The position numbers and the translations under genes are program-made. Under the pieces are notes generated by a model. That model saw only the letters and a list, made by a program, of their open reading frames with translations, did not search any database and was not told where the DNA came from. Below are positions 1-8,700 of a stretch of 64,000 nt of DNA, piece by piece. The stretch is from Winogradskyella bathintestinalis (lineage in GTDB: Bacteria; Bacteroidota; Bacteroidia; Flavobacteriales; Flavobacteriaceae). Numbering within the stretch: the stretch's first letter is position 1; each line of letters opens with the position of its first letter. Location of the stretch: positions 214,384 to 278,383 of the forward strand of contig NZ_JASDDK010000005.1 in NCBI RefSeq assembly GCF_030407435.1, in the 5' to 3' direction.

Positions 1-1106
1 GCCTGTTTAAAGCTATCTATAGGTTGTCTCACTTGTAGCATAAAAAATATAATAATTAGAGTAATTAATATTTTATTAGACAACAAATAATCTTCTCCGA
101 GCCATAATCTTATTAAATCATCAAAACCTATATAGAGCAAAACTGTAGAGCATCCGGCGATAAAAAATCGTAATGCCATAAACTCCCAAAAGACCTTAAG
201 CATGTTTTTTAAATCATTTTCTGCTACTAAATTACCTACACTCGCATTAGTACCATCAAATAATTTACTTACCAGTAGATTTATATTATTCATAATCATT
301 TGATAATTTCCAACAAACGCAACCATTGCTGGATTGACCAAAGAATAAACAATTATATTATCTGTACTGTTACTCACAAAAGTTCCTAGTTTATGAAAAC
401 TTAACTGCTTTATTTTTTTTAATAGCCCCTTATGATTATCCCGTATTACCTTTGTTATCTTAAAGTTAAGGATTAACCAAGGATATGTTTGTCTAACTTT
501 TTTTCTTAATATAAAAATATAAATAAAAGGTGTTAGCAACTCTAACAAAATCCATAGCATTACATCCTGAAGATAAATTAGCACAATACATTGTAAAAAT
601 AGCCTTAATATAAAAACGGATTGACCTATTGTAATATTTATATAACCTTTTTGATCAGCCTGGAATAGAAATGTATAATATGCGAAAAAGTAGCTAAGTA
701 AATTGCTAATAAGCAAAGCAACAAACAGAAATATAATTACTCCAAGATCTACAGTTGTATTGTCGAAAAAATACGGAAAAAAGATCAAAAGAAGCATTGA
801 GGCTCCAAGCACAAAGAAACCAATGCGTTTATAAAGAAAACCTAAATAACCAACAATCTCATTAATTGTATCTCTATTATTATCATAAATAGGCTTGTAA
901 AGTGCAAATCCAACGGCAGTACCGATTCCCAATTCAGAAAGGTTTAAAAATTGTAATATGCTTTTAAGTGTGTCAACGGTGCCGATAAAATCATTTCCGA
1001 GATTATCAAGAAATATGTCTCTTGAATAAAATTGAATTATGACATATAGTAATTGGAAAACTAGTGCTATCCATGCATTTTTCAAAGTTAGTGCAACTCT
1101 AGACAT
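1..1106 (-). CDS. Wzx-like polysaccharide flippase, partial (C-terminus beyond window)
   Basis: The minus strand is open from an ATG at 1104-1106 to the window edge, giving about 368 codons with no stop. The translation begins MSRVALTLKNAW and is a series of hydrophobic segments split by short basic loops, as in the MATE/MOP flippases that move lipid-linked oligosaccharide units across the inner membrane. Such proteins are usually 450-500 residues, so roughly the last quarter is missing. The start lies 6 bases after the stop of the glycosyltransferase at 1112-2050, so the two are probably co-transcribed. Family assignment comes from topology, length and context; the substrate is unknown. Confidence 0.8.
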   Translation of the reverse strand, partial: MSRVALTLKNAWIALVFQLLYVIIQFYSRDIFLDNLGNDFIGTVDTLKSILQFLNLSELGIGTAVGFALYKPIYDNNRDTINEIVGYLGFLYKRIGFFVLGASMLLLIFFPYFFDNTTVDLGVIIFLFVALLISNLLSYFFAYYTFLFQADQKGYINITIGQSVFILRLFLQCIVLIYLQDVMLWILLELLTPFIYIFILRKKVRQTYPWLILNFKITKVIRDNHKGLLKKIKQLSFHKLGTFVSNSTDNIIVYSLVNPAMVAFVGNYQMIMNNINLLVSKLFDGTNASVGNLVAENDLKNMLKVFWEFMALRFFIAGCSTVLLYIGFDDLIRLWLGEDYLLSNKILITLIIIFFMLQVRQPIDSFKQ

Positions 1107-1111
1107 AACAG

Positions 1112-2050
1112 TTATTTAGATGAATATGAGTTATATCTTGAAGAAATTATCTCCATAAGTTTAATTGGTAAAACTAAAATCATAAAAGGTCTCAACCCTG
1201 CACTATATAGAGTGGTCGAAGACCAAACAGCCTTTTTTAACTTCCTTCTATAGTGTTGATCAGGATCAACTTCAGTATTTCTAGATAATAAGAAGAAATG
1301 ATCGGTATAATAGGAAGTTATATAGTTATTGATAGTTGTGGTCAGTTCTGGATTTTTAGGAATATTGTTTGCAATATATTCTGTAGCCATTATTCCAATC
1401 TCAATTTTATTTTGAGAATATTTGCTTCTTATTATACTTTCGTTGCTAGTATTATAATAATAAAGTTCACTGTTTAAATATCCTAATTTCTCTACCCTGT
1501 TTAAAACATCTATAGTAAAAAACACATCTTGATGAATAATTTTTGGAATAAAACGAAGGTCCTTAATAAGCGAAGCTTTATATAATCGACACCAAACAGA
1601 GAAAGTGGTACTTTTTATAACTCTTTTAAAAGCCGAAATTTTATCCTCAATTATAAAATTATTATACGATTTTGTCGTATTATTCTTACTAGCTGGCGCA
1701 ATTTCTATAACGTCTAACTTGTTTTTTACTAATTTATCCAACATTTTCTGTAACATAGAATCATAAATGTAATCATCGCTATCTACAAAAGAAACATATT
1801 CACCTGTAGCGATATCTAAACCAGCATTTCTGGCACAACTAGAACCTTCATTTTCTTTATGTATAACAATAACTCTATTATCTTTAGATGCATAGTCGTC
1901 ACATATCTTTCTAGAATCATCAACAGAGCCATCATTCACTAAAATTATCTCTAAATTTTTGTGTGTCTGATTAATGATACTATCAACACAGCGATTTAGG
2001 TAATCTTCAACATTATACACCGGCACTATGACGCTAATTTTGTTTTCCAT
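1112..2050 (-). CDS. Glycosyltransferase family 2 protein
   Basis: This 312-residue GT-A fold enzyme likely adds a sugar to a lipid-linked polysaccharide repeat unit at the cytoplasmic membrane. The N-terminus (ISVIVPVYNVEDYL) is the nucleotide-binding beta strand typical of GT2. LVNDGSVDDS near residue 38 and VDSDDY near residue 90 supply the acidic residues that bind the UDP-sugar and metal. The C-terminal 100 residues are helical and end in a hydrophobic, basic segment that may touch the membrane. It is followed at 6 bases by the flippase gene. Donor and acceptor sugars cannot be read from the sequence. Confidence 0.88.
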   Translation of the reverse strand: MENKISVIVPVYNVEDYLNRCVDSIINQTHKNLEIILVNDGSVDDSRKICDDYASKDNRVIVIHKENEGSSCARNAGLDIATGEYVSFVDSDDYIYDSMLQKMLDKLVKNKLDVIEIAPASKNNTTKSYNNFIIEDKISAFKRVIKSTTFSVWCRLYKASLIKDLRFIPKIIHQDVFFTIDVLNRVEKLGYLNSELYYYNTSNESIIRSKYSQNKIEIGIMATEYIANNIPKNPELTTTINNYITSYYTDHFFLLSRNTEVDPDQHYRRKLKKAVWSSTTLYSAGLRPFMILVLPIKLMEIISSRYNSYSSK

Positions 2051-2479
2051 TTCAAAAGAGGCTTAGGTTCTCAAACTTATAGAGAATTTATGATTTTTAT
2101 GTCTTGTTAACATTTTTAAACACAACAAGAATTAAATATACGGTATAGCTCATCAAATTAATCTAAAAATATTAGAATTAATTGTAAATAGGGAAATACT
2201 AGCAAACTTAGAAAGTTGAGGATATAGAATATAAATTAAATATGTTGGTAAGAAATTTTTATTTTCTTTTCTCAATTTATAGGTCATTTAATTTGGGATA
2301 ATTTAGAAGAGTATTACAAATATGTTTAAAATGTTTTATTTATAATAAATTTTTATATCAATTTCCTGATTTCAACGTTAAACATCGATTATAACTATAA
2401 ATTTATCAAAGGTATCGGCAATTTCATATTCTTTAGTTAATTAAAACTATAGTTTTAATTTTATTGATCTTCTCTAGTA
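2051..2479. other. AT-rich intergenic region
   Basis: This 429-base stretch lies between the start of the glycosyltransferase gene and the stop of asnB, both on the minus strand. It is very AT-rich, has no convincing ORF, and presumably carries the promoter for the glycosyltransferase-flippase pair. The only clear structure is the palindrome at 2439-2460. Confidence 0.7.
2439..2460. repeat. 22-bp perfect palindrome downstream of asnB
   Basis: The sequence AATTAAAACTA followed by TAGTTTTAATT is a perfect 22-base dyad starting 20 bases past the asnB stop. It could be a weak AT-only terminator or a protein-binding site. There is no GC stem or clean T-tract, so a role as terminator is uncertain. 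Confidence 0.45.
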
Positions 2480-4282
2480 TTAGAAATTAAATTCATCATA
2501 CCATTTACTTAAAACAAACAACTTCCAAATATAAGTAGTATGATCTTCTTTCTCACTCATATGCTTCTCATATAGTTGTTTAAACTTATTAACATTAAAA
2601 TTTGGAACTCGATTCAAAAATTTATCATTCAGAGTACGGTCAAACTCTTCTCTTAGCTCATTCCTCATCCAAGTTCCTATTGGTGCCGCAAATCCTTGCT
2701 TTGGTTGATTAAAGACCTCTTCGGGAATATATTCTTTTAGTATATCTCTTAATATTTTCTTCTGCCTGCCTTTTTCATATTTAAAATGCATTGGAAGCGT
2801 TCGCGCATATTCTATTACCCTATAATCTAAAAATGGACTTCTAACCTCTACAGAGTAGGCCATACTCGCTCGATCTACCTTAACATTACTATTGTTTTCC
2901 AACCATAATTTTATTTGTAAATCTGCGGCTTTTTGTAAAAAGATATTAGACCATTTTTTATAACCTTGGTAATGTTTCATCCAATTTTGTCGTTGCTCTT
3001 TTAGTAAAAATCCTTTGCGTGTGTAAATATTCTCAATAAAATCATTTCTTGTTTTCGTTTTTAGAGCATTTCTTACACGGTGGGAGTTTAAACCAAAAAT
3101 CTTTAATAATGAAGGATGAGCTAAGAACTTTCTAATGGAATAAGGAATATCAATTATAAACTTATTTCTTATTAATGAATCGTAATAAGGATACCCTATA
3201 AAACTTTCATCGCCGCCATCACCAGAAAGTGCTACAGTTACATATTGCTTAGTTATTTTATTTAATAGTAAAGAGGGTAGGGCAGAACTATCACCAAAAG
3301 GTTCATCATAGACTTCAGTAAGCTTTGGTATTAACTCCATTATATCACTAGATCTACAAATTGTAGTGGTATGATTGGTTTTGATAATTTTTGCATATTG
3401 TTCAGCAATTTTACTTTCATCGTACTTTGGATCTTCAAATCCAATCGAAAAAGTGTTGATTTGTGTTGGTGAAACGTTTGAAGCTATACTAGACACAAGT
3501 GAAGAATCAATACCTCCAGATAAAAATGAACCTATAGGAACATCTGATTGTAATCGAATTTTTACGGCATCTTTCAATAAATTATGTAATTCTTTTTTGG
3601 CGTCGTCATACGAAATGTCCTGAATTTTAACTTTCTTTAAATTCCAATATTCACTAATTTCTAAACTATTAGTTGTAAAGTCAATCTCCATATAATTGCC
3701 TGGAGGAAGTTTAAAAACGTGTTCAGCAATGGTGTAAGGGCTAGGAATATAATCCGTATCTAAATAAATAGATATAGCTTCCTCATTAATCTTTTTGTTT
3801 TTTAGAAGCGGTCTTATTTGGCTACATATTTCTAACTGACCATTTTGCCAGTAGTAGTAGAAAGGTTTAACTCCTATACGATCTCTGGCAGAAAATAATT
3901 TATTGGTTCTAGAGTTATAAATACTAAAAGCAAACATGCCATTAATTCTGCTTAACAGTGTTTTGCCCCAATGTTTATAACCAATTAAAAGCACTTCTGT
4001 ATCACTTTCTGTATTAAAATTATATCCTAAGTCTCTGAGCTCTTTTTTTACAGTTTTGTAATTATATATTTCTCCGTTAAAAACTAAAGTTAGATTTTCA
4101 AAAGTCATAGGTTGATTAGACCTAGGATCTAGATCTAAAATGGATAAACGTAGATGACCAAAAGTAAGGTCATTCACTGTCTCTATACCAGTATAATCTG
4201 GCCCTCTAAATGAAATGGAATTTAATTTCTCTTCTACTATACCATTTTCATATGGGATGTTGGTTAAATATATGCCGCACAT
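2480..4282 (-). CDS. asnB: Asparagine synthase (glutamine-hydrolysing)
   Basis: This 600-residue class II glutamine amidotransferase transfers ammonia from glutamine to an aspartate-like carboxylate activated by ATP. Cys2 directly after the initiator Met (MCGIYL) is the glutaminase nucleophile, which fixes the start. The N-terminal Ntn domain shows RGPD and FNGEIYN. The synthetase domain has the PP-loop SGGIDSS near residues 255-261 and SGDGGDE near residue 350. Its position next to flippase and glycosyltransferase genes resembles many exopolysaccharide loci, where AsnB-like enzymes amidate sugar carboxylates such as uronic acids. Whether this copy makes free asparagine or modifies a glycan cannot be told. 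Confidence 0.9.
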   Translation of the reverse strand: MCGIYLTNIPYENGIVEEKLNSISFRGPDYTGIETVNDLTFGHLRLSILDLDPRSNQPMTFENLTLVFNGEIYNYKTVKKELRDLGYNFNTESDTEVLLIGYKHWGKTLLSRINGMFAFSIYNSRTNKLFSARDRIGVKPFYYYWQNGQLEICSQIRPLLKNKKINEEAISIYLDTDYIPSPYTIAEHVFKLPPGNYMEIDFTTNSLEISEYWNLKKVKIQDISYDDAKKELHNLLKDAVKIRLQSDVPIGSFLSGGIDSSLVSSIASNVSPTQINTFSIGFEDPKYDESKIAEQYAKIIKTNHTTTICRSSDIMELIPKLTEVYDEPFGDSSALPSLLLNKITKQYVTVALSGDGGDESFIGYPYYDSLIRNKFIIDIPYSIRKFLAHPSLLKIFGLNSHRVRNALKTKTRNDFIENIYTRKGFLLKEQRQNWMKHYQGYKKWSNIFLQKAADLQIKLWLENNSNVKVDRASMAYSVEVRSPFLDYRVIEYARTLPMHFKYEKGRQKKILRDILKEYIPEEVFNQPKQGFAAPIGTWMRNELREEFDRTLNDKFLNRVPNFNVNKFKQLYEKHMSEKEDHTTYIWKLFVLSKWYDEFNF

Positions 4283-4396
4283 TATTTAATTAAATTTCGT
4301 TAACAAAAAACACATTTATAATTCATCTTTCGTAATATTAAAATAAACCGAACTAAAAAGGAACTAATACCTTTTAAGCCTGTTTTTTTTACACTT

Positions 4397-5215
4397 TCAA
4401 ACGCTTTTGGGTTTCATACTCCTCTCTAGTGTATATGATATACATAATATTAAAAACGGAATAACCCAAATAGCAACATAGGATATTTTTTCAAAATAAT
4501 ATTTGTTATTACCACTATACTCTCTGACACCATCCGTTATAAAATTTCCGTCAGGTCCATATATATCTATTAGTTTCATGATGTCTTCATTACTATATCC
4601 GTGTTGTGCATAATACATCCTTATTATTTCTGGTTCTTTTTCTATCTGAGATATACTATGTTCGATTACAACACCATAATCAGGATCTAATACCCAATAT
4701 TGACTATTTTTTTTATCAATGTTTGCCATTACAACGACGTGTCCGGATAAACCGATTATCTTGGAGTCAATATTATTTTTTTTCAATATTTCAGATAATA
4801 TTATCGAATGCTGTGAACAAAGACCTACGCCTCTTTCAAGAGCTAATTGGTAATCACTAAATTCGTATTTCATAAAGCTGGCTGGGGAAGTGTAACTAGC
4901 CAAATATAAAATATAGTTTTCAAAAATTGGAACTCTCAAATTATATTTATCAATACCTTCATCCATCCAAAAATGGGCGATTCCTTTATTTATAGCATCG
5001 TTAGCTTTAATAGCGAAATCTTTATCAGAACCGTTCTTTTGACTTAATATTTCTAACAGTTGCTCTTCTGTTAAGCCAATATCATTTTTAAAAAAAGTGT
5101 TACTTTCAGCATATATTTCAGAATTTCGTAACGGCATAAAAAAGCCTATGAAATTAATCCCTAGTAAAATAATTGCAGTGGTTTTAAGTGAAATAATTAA
5201 TATTTTAAATTTCAT
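4397..5215 (-). CDS. Transglutaminase-like membrane-anchored protein
   Basis: This 272-residue protein has a hydrophobic N-terminal segment (about residues 5-28) and a C-terminal transmembrane helix (about 245-262). Between them lies a transglutaminase-like papain fold. The triad can be read as Cys133 in GVGLCSQHS, His159 in LSGHVVV and Asp177 in VLDPDYG. Such domains in bacteria act as peptidases or acyltransferases on envelope proteins or glycans, with the catalytic part probably periplasmic. It sits upstream of asnB in the same direction with a 114-base gap. A specific substrate is not apparent. Confidence 0.7.
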   Translation of the reverse strand: MKFKILIISLKTTAIILLGINFIGFFMPLRNSEIYAESNTFFKNDIGLTEEQLLEILSQKNGSDKDFAIKANDAINKGIAHFWMDEGIDKYNLRVPIFENYILYLASYTSPASFMKYEFSDYQLALERGVGLCSQHSIILSEILKKNNIDSKIIGLSGHVVVMANIDKKNSQYWVLDPDYGVVIEHSISQIEKEPEIIRMYYAQHGYSNEDIMKLIDIYGPDGNFITDGVREYSGNNKYYFEKISYVAIWVIPFLILCISYTLERSMKPKSV

Positions 5216-5722
5216 ATGTTTTCATATTTACATCATTAAACTCTCATAACTAACTGATAATAAGTCTTATTTGTTGTTAGATACTTCCTCAGTGAATAAT
5301 TTACGTACCACAACACTAATTATTTTCTGTATTTTGTTTTTAGCCCGATAGCTCTCCTTCACAATCATCTCTCCTTCACAACGTTTATTTTGTTATTCTA
5401 TACTATACATATACTTTTTCCATTCAAAATTTTATGTAAAAAAACGGATTTATTTTTTAAAATATCCAATAATAGAAAAAATCTGTTTAGAATAAGCATG
5501 AATTAATTAGTGTTATGTAATTGGATTCTTCAAAAAGTTAAATCTTTATTTAAAACGTCTAAAACATGTATTTGGTCGTAATTATATTAAATAACCTATG
5601 TTGTGTAGTTTTATTCATACAATAAAAACCCTTTTATCGAATATATAAACCTTTAAACCTTTTGTGTTTATATATTTTTATAAATTGGTCCTAATTTTAT
5701 AACTAAAAATTAATTACCCCCA
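5216..5722. other. Intergenic region between divergent genes
   Basis: This 507-base AT-rich stretch separates the minus-strand transglutaminase-like gene from the plus-strand PL1 gene and should hold promoters for both. The only local repeat seen is TCTCCTTCACA, present twice near 5350 and 5369. A TTTTG at about 5659 followed by TATATTTT resembles the Bacteroidota promoter pattern but is not exact. No small ORF with a plausible start was seen. Confidence 0.6.
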
Positions 5723-8700
5723 ATGACCTGCCCTACAATTCTTAAAAAGTCAATAATTATATTATTGACAAGTATGACTTTATTTTCTTTTTCTCAACAA
5801 TCAGATATCTATTTATCTAAAAATTTAGATTTTATATCGCATGAAAATAATATAGGCTGTGTAGCCTCTCTAATCAGAAGTTCTGTTAGTGATATTACAT
5901 TACCTTTAACTGTTTATTATACGGTTAGTGGTAATGGTATTAATGAAGCAAGCATTTCTACTGGTAGTGCAGTAATACCTGCTAATGAAAGATATATTGA
6001 AATACCTGTTAATCCAATAAACAATCCGAATTCCATTTCTGCAGATAGACAAATAAATATAAATATTATACCAAATTCATCTTATAATATTCTTCGGGGA
6101 TCTATTGAAATTGCGATTAAGGATAACTTACCTTTAAGAGCTTTTCCTACAGCAGTAGGCGGTGGAGCTTACGCAACAGGAGGTAGAGGAGGTAATATTT
6201 ATCACGTTACCAATCTTTTAGATGACGGTAGCGAGGGGTCTTTTCGTTGGGCTTTAGATCAACCTAGACCTGCTACTATAGTCTTTGATGTTGCTGGTAT
6301 TATAAATATGCCCAATGCATTAAATATAGGTGGTCATGATTTAACTATTGCAGCGCAAAGTGCACCGCAAGGTGGTGTTACATTAACCTATCCCGCATCT
6401 GGAAGAATAAATATTAACGACGGAAATAATATTATAACTAGATTTCTAAAAGTTAGACCACAGTTTCAAGGTGAAGTTGCCTTAGCTGTTAAAACAGGTA
6501 ATGGAGAAGATAGTTTTGGTAGTAATTTAATCTTTGATCATACTTCAATTAGTTATGGTTCAGCAGGTTTTTCTGTAACAGGACATGACACCTATAATAT
6601 AACATTTCAAAACGGATTAATTGGAGAATGTAATAGAGGAGGGCTTTTTGGTAATTCACAAGCATATTTTGCTAATTACAGCTATAACAACACATTTACC
6701 CAAAGTATGTTTTATAATATTTCCCATAGATTACCTAACACAGCGAGTGGAAGGTCTGATATATATAATAATGTTATTTATGATTGGATAAATAGATGGA
6801 CAACAGTAAAAGCAAACGCACAAGTTAATCATTTTAATAATTTCTATTTTAAAGGAAATAAAACCTCTTTATTCTATCAATGGCAAAATAATTCACCTAA
6901 ATGGTTCGTAAATGGTGTAACTAATGAAGACCCCAGTATTCCTCCAAGAATATATTCTGCAGGTAATATAGCTCAAGATCTTTTTATGGATCCAAATGCC
7001 GATAATACTCAGACCTTATGGATTGAACATGCTTATAGTTCACAAACAGAAAGAGTGGAACCTGAATTATTTACCGACACACGATATGCAATGATTGGTT
7101 ATACTCCGCAAATAATGACAGCGGTAGAAGCTTCTATTGCAGTACCACAAGATGCGGGGGCTTACAAATACCTAAACGCAGATGGTAGTTTCGGTATTCA
7201 TAGAGATGCACAAGATACACGATATGTTAGTAATACTATTAATGACACGCCAGAAGAGTGGGGAACAGGCACTGGTACTAATGGGCATCACTCCTCTGTA
7301 GATGGACAGCCTTATGCCGATTTCTTAACTTTAATTACAGGTAACCCAACCAATACAAGACCAGATAATTTCTACAACCCAGAAAAAAGCGAACACATTC
7401 CAGAACAGTTTTATGACTTATATATGTCACCGGGGGATACGCATAATGATATTGCTCCTAGCGGCTATACTTGGATGGAAGAGTATTTAAATAGTGTTGA
7501 TCGAAATGGTACTAGCGTGGCTATTGGTGTAGTAGGTGTAGAAGTAGAGCCTGGTACAGCAAATTTACAAATGTCTGAAACCATGTCTTTGACTACGACA
7601 TTTACTCCCACAGATGCCTCAAATAAAACCGGAACATGGAGCTCTAGTGACGAAGATATTGCCATTGTTGATGCTAACGGACTAGTCACTCCAATCTCAG
7701 AAGGAGTAGTTACAATAACCTTTACAACAAACGATGGAGGTTTTACAGATACATCCCAAATAACGGTTTTTTATGAAGCGCTCCAAGCGAGCGCAGGTAA
7801 TGACCAACAGATTTGTGAAGGCGAAAGCACCACACTTTTAGCAAGTGGAGGCACAAACTATCTATGGAATACTGGAGCAACAACAGCTTCTATCGAAATT
7901 ACACCCGAAATCACTACAACATATACTGTAACCGTCTCTAATGATAATAATCAATCTGAAGATGCTAGTGTCACTATTACTGTAAAAGATGCTCCAATAG
8001 CATATGCAGGTGAAGACCAATCGATATGTCAAGGTGAATCAGTATCGTTAACAGCGACTGGTGGAACTTCATATTTATGGAATACAGGCGAAACAACAGC
8101 AACAATAGAAGTTAATCCAGAAGTTGAAACTATTTATAGTGTTGAAGTAAGTAATGATGAGTGCTCTAGTACAGATGAAGTCATCATATTTGTGAATGAA
8201 ATACCTGAGATTACGGTTTCAGAAGATAGTGTTATTATGAAAGGGGAAACAATAACACTTTATGCATCTGGAAGTGATAATTACCAATGGAGTACAGGAG
8301 AAACCACAACGTCTATAGAAGTCACCCCATTAGTAACTACTACATATACGGTAACAACTATTAATGACACTGGTTGTCAAAGTAATTCAAATGTAACGGT
8401 TACTGTAATCCCTGAGCTCGTGATCAACGCAGGTGAAGATGTGTCCATTTGTAATGGAGAAACAGTTACCTTATCAGCTACGGGTGGTGCATCTTATACA
8501 TGGAGTACAGGAGATATAGGTCCAGAGCTCATTATTAATCCTACGGAAACTACCACATATACCGTTACTATCGAAGATGCGTATGGTTATACTGATACCG
8601 ATGAAGTTACTGTTTTCGTAAATGAAGCTCCGCAAATCACAGTCACTAATGACCTTGTCATTGTAAACGGTGAGTCTGTGGTGCTTAATGCTTCAGGTAG